NCBI GenBank assembly: GCA_014653815.1
Contig: JACWDZ010000003.1
Span: 1-64,000, forward strand
From: Pelagibacterales bacterium SAG-MED29
Lineage (GTDB): Bacteria; Pseudomonadota; Alphaproteobacteria; Pelagibacterales; Pelagibacteraceae
Reading direction: 5' to 3'
Length of the DNA: 64,000 nt
Every line of letters starts with the position of its first letter. Positions within the stretch are counted from its first letter, which is position 1. A program made the translations under genes and the position numbers. The notes beneath the pieces are model-generated. The model was not told where the DNA came from, did no database searches, and was given only the letters and a program-made list of their open reading frames with translations. Shown here one piece after another: positions 8,005 to 17,127 of this stretch.

Positions 8005-8825
8005 AAAAGAAATCATTTGCAATTATTGGCAGCCCAATTCTTCATTCGCTCTCACCAGTTTTGCATAATTATTGGTTCAAAAAATATAACGTTGAAGCAG
8101 ATTATTCTTTGTTAGATGTAAAAGAAGAAAATTTAAAAAGTATAATTAAGAAAATTAGAGATAAAGAACTTAATGGAATAAATGTAACTTTACCCTATAA
8201 ACAAAAAATAATTCCATTTGTTGATAAGGTAGTTAATGATGCTCAACATACTAATTCAGTTAATACAATATTTTTAAATAATGTTGATGATATTATTGGA
8301 GAAAATACTGATGTGTTTGGCTTGCAGGCAGCATATTTAAAGGCGATCAGTAATACAAAAAATAAAACAGCCTTAGTAATAGGAGCAGGAGGTGTTTCTT
8401 CATCGGTTATTTTTTCTTTAGAAAAATCAAAAGTAAAAGATATATCAATCATAAATCGAACTCATGAAAAATCTCTTTTTTTAAAAAAAAAGTTTAATTT
8501 CTTAAATGTTTTGGAGTGGAAATCTCTTAAAGATGAAATTGGCAAGTTTGATATTATAATTAATGCAACAAGTCTCGGCTTAAAAGATGGTAAAGATTTT
8601 GAATTTGATTTTAAAGGAGTAAAAGAAAACTTAATCTATATAGATACAATATACAATCCTCTTGAAACAAAGACTTTTAAATTTCTAAAAGAAAATAAAA
8701 TTAAAACTTTCAACGGTTTGGAAATGTTCATTTATCAAGGCCAAAAATCTTTTTATTTATGGAATAAAATTAATCCAGAAATAGATGATAAATTGATTGA
8801 TTTGCTTATCTCAAAACTAAAATGA
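8001..8825 (+). CDS. aroE: Shikimate dehydrogenase
   Basis: A 274-residue NADP-dependent enzyme that reduces 3-dehydroshikimate to shikimate in aromatic amino acid synthesis. The substrate-binding N-domain shows 'GSPILHSLSPVLHN' (10-23) and 'GINVTLPYKQ' with the catalytic Lys. The Rossmann domain shows 'VIGAGGVSSSVI', and 'INATSLGL' and 'NGLEMFIYQG' follow near the C-terminus as in the family. The start overlaps the maf stop and its stop overlaps the coaE start. Length is typical and all key motifs are present. Confidence 0.96.
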   Translation: MKKKSFAIIGSPILHSLSPVLHNYWFKKYNVEADYSLLDVKEENLKSIIKKIRDKELNGINVTLPYKQKIIPFVDKVVNDAQHTNSVNTIFLNNVDDIIGENTDVFGLQAAYLKAISNTKNKTALVIGAGGVSSSVIFSLEKSKVKDISIINRTHEKSLFLKKKFNFLNVLEWKSLKDEIGKFDIIINATSLGLKDGKDFEFDFKGVKENLIYIDTIYNPLETKTFKFLKENKIKTFNGLEMFIYQGQKSFYLWNKINPEIDDKLIDLLISKLK

Positions 8826-9388
8826 CAATAATAGGTTTAACAGGTTCTATAGCTTCAGGAAAAACAACTGCAAGCAAGATTATTTCTAGGGCAAGAGGCC
8901 CGCTTTTTAGTGCAGATAAAGTTGTTGGTAAATTATATAAGAACAAAAACTTTAGGAGATCTATTGCAAGAAAATTTGAATTTAAATCTAGTTCAGAATT
9001 TAAAAAAAAAATAAAAAATAAAATTTTATCAAAAAAAGAAAATTTAAAAAAATTAGAGAAGATAATTCATCCAAAGGTAAGAAAAGAGATGCTTGTTTTT
9101 CTAAGAAAGAATAGAAATAAAAAGCTTTTATTTTTAGAGATACCTTTATTAATTGAAAGTAAACTTACGAAGTATTTTGATATTATAATTTTTATAAAAT
9201 CAAAAAAGGCTCTGAGATTAAGAAGATATAAGTCTAGAGGAGGTAATGGTGAGCTATTTTCCTTATTAAACAAACATCAGTTGCAAGATATTAAAAAGAT
9301 GAAATTTTGTGATCACATAGTTGTTAATAATAAATCTTTAGATGTTTTAAAAAAAAATCTTTTAAATATAATTAAATTATATGAATGA
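8822..9388 (+). CDS. coaE: Dephospho-CoA kinase
   Basis: A 188-residue P-loop kinase ('GSIASGKTT', 8-16) that phosphorylates dephospho-CoA, the last step of CoA synthesis. 'FSADKVVGKLY' corresponds to the conserved 'DAD..vh.l' region, and 'HPKVRKEM' and 'LEIPLLIE' are further family motifs. It is slightly shorter than E. coli CoaE (206 residues), mainly through a trimmed middle. It overlaps aroE by 4 bp and dnaQ by 8 bp, so it is almost certainly co-transcribed and translationally coupled. Confidence 0.95.
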   Translation: MTIIGLTGSIASGKTTASKIISRARGPLFSADKVVGKLYKNKNFRRSIARKFEFKSSSEFKKKIKNKILSKKENLKKLEKIIHPKVRKEMLVFLRKNRNKKLLFLEIPLLIESKLTKYFDIIIFIKSKKALRLRRYKSRGGNGELFSLLNKHQLQDIKKMKFCDHIVVNNKSLDVLKKNLLNIIKLYE

Positions 9389-10046
9389 GATATTTTTAGA
9401 TACAGAGACTACCGGACTTTCATTTCAAGATGGCCATAAAATTGTGGAGATAGCATGTATCGAAACTAAAGATTTAATTCCAACTAATAAAGTTTTTCAT
9501 AAATTAATTAATCCTGAAAGAGATGTTCCTGAAGAAGCATTTAAAATTCATGGTTTTTCAAAAGAATTTTTAAGAACTAAAAGAACTTTTAATCAAATAG
9601 CTGACGATTTTTTGGATTTTATAAAAGGAAAAAAAATTATAATTCATAATGCAAACTTTGACTTAGGTTTTTTGAATAATGAGTTAGGAAAAATTAAAAA
9701 ACAAACAATCAATAAAAAAGAAGTTATCGACTCCCTGGCAGTTGCTAGAAATAAATTTCCTGGAACTTCGAACTCTCTAGATGCATTATGCAAAAAATTT
9801 AATATTGATTTATCTAAAAGAACTAAACACAATGCTTTGTTAGATTGTGAATTGTTAAGAGAAGTTTATATAAATCTTTTAGATGTAAAAGAGCCTAAAT
9901 TTAATCTTACTACTGCTGGTTATAATGAAGCTAGATCTTCTATTAGAGAGGAATCATATAACAAAACAATAGTGAAAATATCCGAAGAAGATTTAAAGAA
10001 TCACAAACAATTTTTAAAATCTGAGATCAAAAAAAATTTTTACTGA
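9381..10046 (+). CDS. dnaQ: DNA polymerase III epsilon subunit (3'-5' proofreading exonuclease)
   Basis: A 221-residue DEDDh exonuclease. Exo I 'FLDTETTGL' (5-13) supplies Asp7/Glu9, Exo II is 'HNANFDLGFLNNEL', and Exo III is 'HNALLDCELL' with the catalytic His and Asp. It is the proofreading subunit of the replicative polymerase. The C-terminal 40 residues are a charged tail that could bind the alpha subunit. The gene converges on secB with 7 bp of overlap between stop codons. Position beside maf-aroE-coaE and secB-fxsA is the standard alphaproteobacterial order. Confidence 0.95.
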   Translation: MNEIFLDTETTGLSFQDGHKIVEIACIETKDLIPTNKVFHKLINPERDVPEEAFKIHGFSKEFLRTKRTFNQIADDFLDFIKGKKIIIHNANFDLGFLNNELGKIKKQTINKKEVIDSLAVARNKFPGTSNSLDALCKKFNIDLSKRTKHNALLDCELLREVYINLLDVKEPKFNLTTAGYNEARSSIREESYNKTIVKISEEDLKNHKQFLKSEIKKNFY

Positions 10047-10459
10047 GTTTTTTTAAGATTATAAAGTTTTTGAAAATCAACGTTATTAGCAATTTTAATA
10101 TCTTTAAAACCTGAGTTCTCAAATACAAAGACAAATATTTTTCTTAGTTCAGGATAAATTTCAGACGGAACATTAATTAAAATTATTTTTTCTATTTCCT
10201 TTTTATCTTTTATTTCATCGTTTAATTCAATAATTGTAGCATATATTATTTTTGTATTAATTTTTTCAATATCATCTTTAATAGGCGTAAGATTTAGAGT
10301 TGTTTCAACTTGAATAATTTTCTCTCTTATTTGATTGCTTCTAATATCAATGTTTATTTTATAATTTGAAATACTTTTTGATAATATTGAAAAAATTTTT
10401 GGATTAGGTATCTGAAAATTTAGATCTTTAATATATTTGCCAATTATTTTATAGCTCAT
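10040..10459 (-). CDS. secB: Protein-export chaperone SecB (divergent)
   Basis: A 139-residue protein with weak but ordered similarity to SecB: the opening 'GKYIKDLNFQIPNPKIF' matches the first strand of SecB, and the end 'SEIYPELRKIFVFVFENSGF' followed by 'VDFQKLY' matches its conserved C-terminal helix region. SecB is a homotetrameric chaperone that delivers unfolded preproteins to SecA. Identification is supported strongly by place: dnaQ-secB-fxsA-Tim44 is the conserved alphaproteobacterial order. It overlaps fxsA by 11 bp. The middle is much diverged and the protein is shorter than E. coli SecB (155), so client range may differ. Confidence 0.85.
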   Translation of the reverse strand: MSYKIIGKYIKDLNFQIPNPKIFSILSKSISNYKINIDIRSNQIREKIIQVETTLNLTPIKDDIEKINTKIIYATIIELNDEIKDKKEIEKIILINVPSEIYPELRKIFVFVFENSGFKDIKIANNVDFQKLYNLKKTQ

Positions 10460-10874
10460 CTTTTTTATTTTTATCTTCTATAATTTCACCATCTAATGTA
10501 TTTATGTCTTCTTGATTTTTTGAGGTTGTCTTTCTTTTTATAAAAAAACCAATTAAAATATTTCTTGTCAAAGGTATTAATAGTAAGAAACCTATTGCAT
10601 CTGTAATAAAACCAGGAATGATAAGAAATAAAGCTGCTATTGCAATAGATGCTCCAGAGATCATTTCATAGACTGGTATTTTATTTTGGTATAAATTCAT
10701 GACGCCTGATCTAATAGTTTTAATTCCCTCCAGTTTTGCGAAATAGAGACCAATAATTGCGGTTAAAAAAATTAATGATAAAGTGCTCAAAGCCCCTATT
10801 TCTCCTCCAATCTTAATCATTAGAAAAATTTCTAACGTTGGCACGCCAATAAATAGTAGAAAAAATGAGTTCAT
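10449..10874 (-). CDS. fxsA: FxsA family membrane protein
   Basis: A 141-residue membrane protein with the FxsA pattern: 'PTLEIFLMIKIGGEIGALST' near the N-terminus, two central hydrophobic helices, and 'LFLIIPGFITDAIGFLLLIP' followed by a basic charged tail. E. coli FxsA suppresses F exclusion of phage T7 when overproduced; the native role is unknown. It precedes and overlaps secB, and diverges from the Tim44-like gene across a 44-bp gap that must contain both promoters. Confidence 0.92.
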   Translation of the reverse strand: MNSFFLLFIGVPTLEIFLMIKIGGEIGALSTLSLIFLTAIIGLYFAKLEGIKTIRSGVMNLYQNKIPVYEMISGASIAIAALFLIIPGFITDAIGFLLLIPLTRNILIGFFIKRKTTSKNQEDINTLDGEIIEDKNKKDEL

Positions 10875-10918
10875 TTGTCTGATACAAAATTATATTATTA
10901 ATGTATATTTATCAAACT

Positions 10919-11521
10919 ATGAGTAACAATTTTGGATATATAGACATTATTTTGCTTGGAATGATCGCTGGATTTATAATTCTACGACTGAGAAATATAT
11001 TGGGAAGAAAGACTGGTCATGAACCTAAAATTCATTCAGGTTTTGCAGAAAAAAAATTTAATGTACCAAATAATAATATTAATGATTTTAAACAAAATCA
11101 TGATGTACTAGAAGGAAAAGAAAAAAAAGAATTTCTTAAAGGTGCAGAAATTGCTTATGAAACAATTCTTACATCATTTGCAAATGGTGATAGTAAAAAG
11201 TTAAAAAGTTTGCTTACTCCGGATATGGCTACAAATTTTGAGCAGGCTATACAGGCAAGAAATAAAGAAAATATAAAATCTGAATTTACTTTTATTGGGG
11301 TGAAAGAATCTAGTGTTGAAAAATATGAAAAAATTAGAAATGAACTCTTTGCTTCAGTAAAATTTGTTTCAGAAGTAATCTCAGTAAAGAAAGATAAAGA
11401 TGATAAGATTATCGAAGGAAATCCAAATAAGATAAAGCAGGTCATAGATTATTGGAAGTTTACAAGAAATATATTAAAAAAAGGTCCTAATTGGTATTTA
11501 TCTGAAATTGTCAGTAAGTGA
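10919..11521 (+). CDS. Tim44/TimA domain protein, membrane anchored
   Basis: About 200 residues. One N-terminal membrane helix ('YIDIILLGMIAGFIILRLR') is followed by 'ILGRKTGHE', the typical opening of alphaproteobacterial Tim44-like proteins, then a linker and a C-terminal Tim44-like domain (about 75-200). I chose the ATG at 10919 rather than an in-frame ATG six codons upstream, because family members begin with a few polar residues before the helix. Mitochondrial Tim44 tethers import motors; the bacterial protein is periplasmic or membrane-associated with unknown function. Its stop overlaps the GTG start of the Smr gene. Confidence 0.85.
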   Translation: MSNNFGYIDIILLGMIAGFIILRLRNILGRKTGHEPKIHSGFAEKKFNVPNNNINDFKQNHDVLEGKEKKEFLKGAEIAYETILTSFANGDSKKLKSLLTPDMATNFEQAIQARNKENIKSEFTFIGVKESSVEKYEKIRNELFASVKFVSEVISVKKDKDDKIIEGNPNKIKQVIDYWKFTRNILKKGPNWYLSEIVSK

Positions 11522-11937
11522 TAAAGAAAAAAAATATTTCTCAAGAAGATATTAATACCTGGCAAAGTTATATAAAAAGTCCAACCGATATTACTGATAA
11601 AGATAATATTCAAGACGACAGTAAATCCCATCAAAATAGATTTAAGTATGATTTACATGGCTTTACTTTGATCGAAGCAAACGAGAGAGTAAAAGAAATA
11701 ATCTTATTATGTGTAAAAAAAAATTACAAAGAAATTTTATTAATTACAGGAAAAGGTATTCACTCTAACACTGAAAAAAATGTTTATGCCTCTAAAGATT
11801 TAAGCAAGTTAAGATATTCTGTGCCAGAGTATGTTAAATCAGACTTAGATTTATCGAAACATATCGTATCAATTTCAAATGCAGATAAAATAGATGGTGG
11901 TGATGGTGCGATTATAATTAAACTTAAAAAACTATAG
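11518..11937 (+). CDS. Smr/MutS2 domain nuclease-like protein
   Basis: A 139-residue stand-alone Smr-domain protein. '[19 protein letters not shown]' carries the conserved D-L-H-G motif, and '[10 protein letters not shown]' is the second hallmark (T-G-x-G). '[10 protein letters not shown]' closes the domain as in other Smr proteins. Smr domains are endonucleases acting on RNA or DNA, and the small alphaproteobacterial members (SmrA/YdaL-like) are poorly characterised. The start is a GTG in a GTGA overlap with the preceding stop. It converges on hslU, sharing the palindrome CTATAG as reciprocal stop codons. Confidence 0.88.
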   Translation: MIKKKNISQEDINTWQSYIKSPTDITDKDNIQDDSKSHQNRFKYDLHGFTLIEANERVKEIILLCVKKNYKEILLITGKGIHSNTEKNVYASKDLSKLRYSVPEYVKSDLDLSKHIVSISNADKIDGGDGAIIIKLKKL

Positions 11938-13308
11938 AATAAATTTCGATAAATCTGTATCTTTAACTAAATTACCTAAATTTTTGTTAACATATTCTTT
12001 GTCTATAGTAACAGTTTCTCCTGCCCGATCTGTAGCATTGAAACTTATATCATCTAAGACTTTTTCTATAATCGTATGAAGTCTTCTAGCTCCGATATTT
12101 TCAACCGATGAATTAACTTCGGCAGATATTTTTGCTAACATATCTATTCCGTCATCTGTAAATACAAGATTTACATTCTCTGTTTTTAACAATTCTCTGT
12201 ATTGTTTAATTAGACTATTATCAGGTTCTTTTAATATTCTTTTAAAGTCATCTTCATTTAATGCATTTAACTCTACTCTAATAGGCAGTCTGCCTTGCAA
12301 TTCAGGGAGAAGATCAGATGGTTTTGCTAATTGAAAAGCACCTGATGCAATAAAAAGTATATGATCTGTTTTAATTGGCCCATGCTTTGTACTCACAGTC
12401 GTTCCTTCAATTAAAGGCAATAGATCTCTTTGTACTCCTTCTCTTGATACATCACCACCTACTCGATCACTTCTTGCTGAGACTTTATCTATTTCATCTA
12501 GGAATACTATTCCATTTTCTTCTGTAGTTTTTTTTGCTTCTTTAATAATCTTGTCTTCTTCGATCATTTTGTCAGATTCTTGAGCAACTAAAATGTCATG
12601 AGATTCTTTCACAAGCATTTTTTTCTTTTTACCTTTTTTATTTCCCATTGATTTTCCAAGAATGTCTCCGAGATTTACCATTCCAACATTTCCTCCTGGC
12701 ATACCTGGTATTTCAAAGCTTTGTAGACCAGATGTTTTATCTTGAACTTCGATTTCTACTTCGTTGCTATCAAGATCACCATTTCTTAATCTCTTTCTAA
12801 AACTTTCTCTCGTTGCAACAGTAGCTTTGTTGCCCACTAAAGCATCCAAAACTTTTTCTTCAGCTTTAAGTTCAGCTTTTGCTTTAACTTCTTTTCTTTT
12901 TTTTACTCTTTCCATGGCAATAGCTATCTCAATTAAATCTCTAACTATTTGTTCTACATCTCTACCTACATAGCCAACTTCAGTAAATCTTGTAGCTTCA
13001 ACTTTAATAAATGGAGCTTCAGCTAATTTTGATAATCTTCTTGAAATCTCAGTCTTGCCAACACCCGTTGGTCCAATCATAAGAATATTTTTTGGAAGCA
13101 CTTCATCTCTCATTTCTTCAGAAAGAGCTTGTCTTCGCCACCTGTTCCTTAATGCAACAGCAACAGCTTTTTTAGCTTCTTTTTGTCCAATTACATATCT
13201 GTCTAATTCAGAAACTATTTCTCTTGGAGACAAAGCACTTACTTGAGAACTTTTCTTTTTAGTATTTTTTACTAAATTTAAATTTGTTACATTTTTAGAG
13301 TTAACCAT
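11932..13308 (-). CDS. hslU: ATP-dependent protease ATPase subunit HslU
   Basis: A 458-residue AAA+ unfoldase that forms hexamers feeding substrates to HslV. Walker A 'GPTGVGKTE' (79-87), Walker B '[11 protein letters not shown]', and '[12 protein letters not shown]' with the C-terminal sensor-2 '[10 protein letters not shown]' are visible. The region between the Walker motifs contains the usual charged intermediate domain. The N-terminal 25 residues before '[16 protein letters not shown]' are a poorly conserved extension. It follows hslV with a 2-bp gap, so the pair is one operon, probably heat-inducible (see the promoter upstream of hslV). Confidence 0.98.
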   Translation of the reverse strand: MVNSKNVTNLNLVKNTKKKSSQVSALSPREIVSELDRYVIGQKEAKKAVAVALRNRWRRQALSEEMRDEVLPKNILMIGPTGVGKTEISRRLSKLAEAPFIKVEATRFTEVGYVGRDVEQIVRDLIEIAIAMERVKKRKEVKAKAELKAEEKVLDALVGNKATVATRESFRKRLRNGDLDSNEVEIEVQDKTSGLQSFEIPGMPGGNVGMVNLGDILGKSMGNKKGKKKKMLVKESHDILVAQESDKMIEEDKIIKEAKKTTEENGIVFLDEIDKVSARSDRVGGDVSREGVQRDLLPLIEGTTVSTKHGPIKTDHILFIASGAFQLAKPSDLLPELQGRLPIRVELNALNEDDFKRILKEPDNSLIKQYRELLKTENVNLVFTDDGIDMLAKISAEVNSSVENIGARRLHTIIEKVLDDISFNATDRAGETVTIDKEYVNKNLGNLVKDTDLSKFIL

Positions 13309-13310
13309 TA

Positions 13311-13850
13311 TTAAACTTTCTCCACGGTAACATTGTTATTAGTAAAGACACAAATATCGGAAGCTACTTTAATTGCTTTTCTTGCAATTTCTTCGGCTTT
13401 TAAATCACTTTCTATTAAAACTTTTGCTGCAGCAAGTGCATAATTTCCGCCTGATCCAATACCTATAATACCGTCCTCTGGCTCTAACACATCTCCAGTC
13501 CCAGAAATAATAAAGCTATGTTTTTTATCAGCTACAGCCATTAATGCTTCTAATCTTCTTAAAAATTTATCACTTCTCCAGTCCTTAGCTAACTCAACAG
13601 CTGCTCTTTGTAAATTTCCTGCGTGCTTTTCAAGTTTTGCTTCGAGCCTCTCGAATAAAGTTAATGCATCAGCAGTAGACCCAGCAAAACCAGCTATCAC
13701 ACCTCTACTTTCTATTTTCCTAACTTTTTTGGCTTTACTTTTTAAAACAGTATTACCAAGACTAACCTGTCCATCCCCAGCAACTACTGTTTCGTTATTT
13801 TTTCTTAGCAAGACAATCGTAGTCCCATGCCACTTTTCAGCTGTATTCAT
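13311..13850 (-). CDS. hslV: ATP-dependent protease subunit HslV
   Basis: A 179-residue proteasome-beta-like peptidase. The N-terminal '[12 protein letters not shown]' shows the conserved 'HGTT'; processing before the first Thr (residue 10) would expose the catalytic nucleophile. 'VVAGDGQVS' and '[13 protein letters not shown]' are further family motifs. It forms the double-ring core of the HslVU protease in the cytoplasm. The gene starts the hslVU operon and diverges from hisB across 102 bp. A sigma-32-type promoter candidate would place the transcript start close to the ATG, which would make the message nearly leaderless. Confidence 0.98.
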   Translation of the reverse strand: MNTAEKWHGTTIVLLRKNNETVVAGDGQVSLGNTVLKSKAKKVRKIESRGVIAGFAGSTADALTLFERLEAKLEKHAGNLQRAAVELAKDWRSDKFLRRLEALMAVADKKHSFIISGTGDVLEPEDGIIGIGSGGNYALAAAKVLIESDLKAEEIARKAIKVASDICVFTNNNVTVEKV

Positions 13851-13856
13851 GATATT

Positions 13857-13886
13857 ATATGTGGAGATTAATTTCAGATCTTCAAT
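13857..13886 (-). promoter_or_regulatory. Candidate heat-shock (sigma-32 type) promoter of hslVU
   Basis: On the minus strand, ATTGAAG (13886-13880) and CCACATAT (13864-13857) are separated by 15 bp. Compared with the sigma-32 consensus CTTGAAA and CCCCATNT, these match 5 of 7 and 7 of 8 positions. hslVU is a classic heat-shock operon, which supports the reading. The start of transcription would fall at or next to the hslV ATG. AT-rich sequence makes chance matches easy, so confidence is limited. Confidence 0.4.
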
Positions 13887-13952
13887 AGCGAAATCTGATT
13901 TATTGATAAAATGCTTAATTGTATATATATCAAAGATAAATCGTCTTAGATT

Positions 13953-14543
13953 ATGAAAAGAAAAGCTAAAATAAATAGAAAAACTAAAGAAACTAATATT
14001 TCGGTAGTAGTAAATTTAGACGGAAAAGGAAAATATAAAATTAAAACTGGAATAGGTTTTCTTGATCATATGCTCGAGCAACTAGCTAAGCATTCACTAA
14101 TTGATTTAGAAGTCAAAGCCAAAGGTGATACGCATATTGATTTACATCACACAACTGAAGATACAGGTATAGCTATCGGTGAAGCTATTAAAAAAGCTGC
14201 AGGCAATCGAAAAGGTATTACAAGATATGCCTCTACAATGATACCAATGGACGAAACACTAAGTAGAGTTTCAGTCGACATATCTAATAGACCTTATTTA
14301 ATCTGGAAAGTAGATTTAAAAGTAGAAAAATTAGGTGAGATGGATACAGAACTTTTCAAGGAATGGTTCCAGGCATTTTCTCAATCTGCAGGAATTACAT
14401 TACACGTAGAAAATATTTATGGCGAGAACAGCCATCACAAAGTTGAGTCTTGTTATAAGGGATTAGCCAGATCTTTAAAGGATGCTTTGGCAATTGATGC
14501 AAGAATTAAGAATTCAATACCATCTACTAAAGGTAAGCTTTAA
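13953..14543 (+). CDS. hisB: Imidazoleglycerol-phosphate dehydratase
   Basis: A 196-residue enzyme for the sixth step of histidine synthesis (IGP to imidazole acetol phosphate). The metal-binding repeats are intact: '[14 protein letters not shown]' and '[15 protein letters not shown]' in the first half, and '[18 protein letters not shown]' in the second. It is a monofunctional HisB without the phosphatase domain found in enterobacteria. It is the first gene of the cluster hisB-hisH-small membrane gene-hisA-hisF-hisE, with a 6-bp gap to hisH. The promoter must lie in the 102-bp gap shared with hslV. Confidence 0.97.
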   Translation: MKRKAKINRKTKETNISVVVNLDGKGKYKIKTGIGFLDHMLEQLAKHSLIDLEVKAKGDTHIDLHHTTEDTGIAIGEAIKKAAGNRKGITRYASTMIPMDETLSRVSVDISNRPYLIWKVDLKVEKLGEMDTELFKEWFQAFSQSAGITLHVENIYGENSHHKVESCYKGLARSLKDALAIDARIKNSIPSTKGKL

Positions 14544-14549
14544 TTATAA

Positions 14550-15185
14550 ATGCTATTAACCGTTGTTGATTATGGAGTTGGCAATTTAAGATCAATTGCT
14601 AAATCTATTGAAAAAGCAAACTCTGATAATAATTTAAATTACTCGGTTAAAGTTAGTTCAGACGTTAACGATGTAAAGAAATCAGATAAAATAGTTTTAC
14701 CTGGACAAGGTTCTTTTAAAGCATGCAGAGAAGGAATTAATAATATTAGTGGATTAAATAATGAATTAAACGAAAGTGTATTGAATAAAAACAAACCAAT
14801 ATTTGGTATTTGTGCTGGAATGCAGTTATTTGCAACAACAGGTTACGAAGAAAAGAAAACAGAGGGATTAAATTGGATACCAGGAAAAGTTGTTAAATTA
14901 GAGCTTGGCGAGTCAGATTTGAAGGTTCCTCATATGGGATGGAATGAGATAAAAATAGAAAATTCCTCATCAGTATTTAAAAATTTAGCTGATAATAATC
15001 ATGCTTATTTTATTCATAGTTATGAATTTATACCTAAAGACAAGAAGATAGTATCATTATCAACAAATTATGGAAAAGATGTAGTTGCTGCAGTTTCTTT
15101 TAAAAATATTTATGGAGCGCAATTTCATCCAGAAAAAAGTCAAAATACTGGAATTAAAATTTTAACTAACTTCTTAAATTTATAA
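14550..15185 (+). CDS. hisH: Imidazole glycerol phosphate synthase, glutamine amidotransferase subunit
   Basis: A 211-residue class I glutamine amidotransferase that delivers ammonia to HisF. 'DYGVGNLRSI' opens the protein, 'GICAGMQLF' contains the nucleophilic Cys, and 'AQFHPEKSQ' supplies the catalytic His and Glu. Its partner HisF is encoded three genes downstream in the same operon. Length and motifs are normal. Confidence 0.97.
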   Translation: MLLTVVDYGVGNLRSIAKSIEKANSDNNLNYSVKVSSDVNDVKKSDKIVLPGQGSFKACREGINNISGLNNELNESVLNKNKPIFGICAGMQLFATTGYEEKKTEGLNWIPGKVVKLELGESDLKVPHMGWNEIKIENSSSVFKNLADNNHAYFIHSYEFIPKDKKIVSLSTNYGKDVVAAVSFKNIYGAQFHPEKSQNTGIKILTNFLNL

Positions 15186-15186
15186 A

Positions 15187-15405
15187 ATGTTTGAGACAAT
15201 TATTACAGATTTTTTTATGTGGTGTGTTTATATACTTCAAGTAGTTGGAGGTTCACCAGGTGAATATGGATTTGGTTATTATTTAGCTAATATATTTATA
15301 TTTGTAATTCTTCAACCTGCTTTAATTATATTATTTTTTATTCTTTGGAGAATTGAAAAAAGGAAAAATAAAAAACATGAAAATATTCCCGGCAATAGAT
15401 ATTAA
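15187..15405 (+). CDS. Small membrane protein of unknown function inside the his operon
   Basis: A 72-residue protein with a hydrophobic N-terminal segment ('TDFFMWCVYILQVVGG'), a short Gly-rich stretch and a second long hydrophobic segment ('YYLANIFIFVILQPALIILF') followed by a strongly basic tail ([10 protein letters not shown]). This suggests two membrane helices with a cytoplasmic C-terminus. I do not recognise a family. It starts 1 bp after hisH and its 3' end overlaps the start of hisA by 29 bp in another frame, so it is translated within the histidine operon. Nothing in the sequence links it to histidine synthesis. Retention in such a compact genome argues that it is real. Confidence 0.7.
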   Translation: MFETIITDFFMWCVYILQVVGGSPGEYGFGYYLANIFIFVILQPALIILFFILWRIEKRKNKKHENIPGNRY

Positions 15406-16102
15406 AGACAAAAAGTGCGTGAGGTTGGTTAAAGGAGACTTTGATAATAAAACTGAATATGAAACTTCACCAAGCGATCAAGCTGGAAAATATAAAGATC
15501 ACGGCTTTAAAAATCTACACATTGTTGATTTGGATGGTGCTTTAACTGGCAGTACAGTTAATCTAAATATTATTCAAGAAATAGTAAGTAAATATGATTT
15601 GAAGATTGAAGTTGGCGGAGGCGTTCGATCTATAGATAGTATTAAGAAGTATGTTGATTCAGGTGTAGAAAAAGTAATTTTAGGAAGTGCTGCAATAAAA
15701 AACAAAGAATTTTTAAAAGAAGCGTGCACTAAATTTAAAAACAAAATAGCTTTAGGATTAGACACCAAAGATGGAAATCTCTTTGCTTCAGGCTGGAAAG
15801 AGAATTTAAATATTAAAACTTCAGATTTTTTAAAAGAAGTGAATGATTTCGGTGTAAGCAGACTAATCTATACCGATATTAATAGGGATGGAACTAAAGC
15901 AAGTCCTAACTTTGACGAAACAGTTAAAATTGCAGAGATGTCTAAATTTCCCGTAATTATTTCTGGAGGTGTTTCTTCAATCAACGATATTAAAAAAGCA
16001 AGAAAGTTAAATGATAAAAATATTGAAGGTATAATAGTTGGTAAAGCTATATACGATGGTGATATAAAATTAGATCAACTCGCAAAAGAATTAGATGCTT
16101 AA
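15377..16102 (+). CDS. hisA: ProFAR isomerase (1-(5-phosphoribosyl)-5-[(5-phosphoribosylamino)methylideneamino]imidazole-4-carboxamide isomerase)
   Basis: A 241-residue TIM-barrel enzyme for the fourth step of histidine synthesis. I start it at '[20 protein letters not shown]', where the first beta strand with the catalytic Asp begins; an in-frame ATG 8 codons upstream would add a non-conserved basic leader and increase overlap with the preceding gene. 'VGGGVRS', 'LGLDTKDGN', 'YTDINRDGT' and 'ISGGVSS' mark the phosphate-binding and catalytic loops. Its stop overlaps the hisF start by 8 bp. Confidence 0.96.
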   Translation: MKIFPAIDIKDKKCVRLVKGDFDNKTEYETSPSDQAGKYKDHGFKNLHIVDLDGALTGSTVNLNIIQEIVSKYDLKIEVGGGVRSIDSIKKYVDSGVEKVILGSAAIKNKEFLKEACTKFKNKIALGLDTKDGNLFASGWKENLNIKTSDFLKEVNDFGVSRLIYTDINRDGTKASPNFDETVKIAEMSKFPVIISGGVSSINDIKKARKLNDKNIEGIIVGKAIYDGDIKLDQLAKELDA

Positions 16103-16853
16103 AAATAGAATAATACCTTGCTTAGATGTAAAAAATGGAAGAGTTGTTAAGGGTATAAATTTTGTAGATTTAAAAGATGCTGGTGATCCAGTTGAACAAG
16201 CAAGTATTTATGATAAAGGCGGAGCAGATGAAATATGTTTTTTAGACATTACAGCAAGCAATGAAAATAGAAATACAATTATAGATGTAGTCAACAAAAC
16301 AGCTGAAAAATGTTTTGTTCCATTAACTGTAGGAGGAGGAATTAGAACAACAGACAATATAAGAGATTTGTTGTTAGCAGGAGCAGATAAGGTTTCTATC
16401 AATACTGCCGCTGTTAAAGATATTAATTTTGTAAAAGAGGCATCAAAAAAATTCGGAACTCAATGCATGGTAGTAGCTGTCGATGCTAAGAAAGTTTCAG
16501 ATGGTAAATGGGAGATATTTACTCACGGGGGAAGAGAAAAAACTGGAATTGATGCGATTGAGTTTTCTAAAAAGGCAGAAGCCAATGGAGCTGGCGAAAT
16601 TCTTCTTACATCTATGGATAAAGATGGAACTAAAACTGGTTATGATTTAGAACTTCTAAAAATTATTACAAAATCTGTTAGTATTCCAGTAATAGCTTCA
16701 GGAGGAGCGGGAAATTTAGAGCATTTATATGAAGCAATAAAGACTGGTGGCGCAAGCGCAGTTTTAGCCGCATCTATCTTTCATTATGGTGAATTTACAA
16801 TCAAAGAAACAAAAGAATATTTAAAATCGAAGAATGTTCCAGTAAGATTATAA
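16095..16853 (+). CDS. hisF: Imidazole glycerol phosphate synthase, cyclase subunit
   Basis: A 252-residue TIM barrel paralogous to HisA. '[15 protein letters not shown]' at the N-terminus includes the catalytic Asp; 'TVGGGIRT', 'AVDAKK', '[18 protein letters not shown]' (second catalytic Asp) and 'IASGGAGN' are all present. With HisH it converts PRFAR and ammonia to IGP and AICAR. It overlaps hisA by 8 bp and is followed after 1 bp by hisE. Confidence 0.98.
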   Translation: MLKNRIIPCLDVKNGRVVKGINFVDLKDAGDPVEQASIYDKGGADEICFLDITASNENRNTIIDVVNKTAEKCFVPLTVGGGIRTTDNIRDLLLAGADKVSINTAAVKDINFVKEASKKFGTQCMVVAVDAKKVSDGKWEIFTHGGREKTGIDAIEFSKKAEANGAGEILLTSMDKDGTKTGYDLELLKIITKSVSIPVIASGGAGNLEHLYEAIKTGGASAVLAASIFHYGEFTIKETKEYLKSKNVPVRL

Positions 16854-16854
16854 T

Positions 16855-17127
16855 ATGTTTGAAAATTTAGAACAGCTAATCAAAACGATCAGAGAAAGAA
16901 AAAATTCTTCACCTGATAAGTCATATACGAACAAACTATTAAATGACAAAAATTTAAGCGTTTCTAAGGTAAAGGAAGAGATTGGAGAGTTGATAGAATC
17001 TGTTGATAAAAATTCAAATAAAATTCACGAGGCTGCCGATGTAATTTATCATTTGATGGTTTACTTGGAGGCCAATGATATAAAGATCGAAGACGTAATG
17101 AGCGAGTTAAAGAAAAGACAAAAATGA
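16855..17127 (+). CDS. hisE: Phosphoribosyl-ATP pyrophosphatase
   Basis: A 90-residue MazG-like helical enzyme that hydrolyses phosphoribosyl-ATP to phosphoribosyl-AMP. The metal-binding 'VKEEIGELIE' and 'IHEAADVIYHLMVYL' segments (E-x-x-D pattern) are characteristic. It is a stand-alone HisE, so the HisI cyclohydrolase activity must be encoded elsewhere. Its stop overlaps the HIT gene start (ATGA). Confidence 0.95.
   Translation: MFENLEQLIKTIRERKNSSPDKSYTNKLLNDKNLSVSKVKEEIGELIESVDKNSNKIHEAADVIYHLMVYLEANDIKIEDVMSELKKRQK

Noticed and set aside
12764-13246. Two open frames antisense to hslU
   Set aside because: They are shadows of a strongly conserved gene and have no start-site support.
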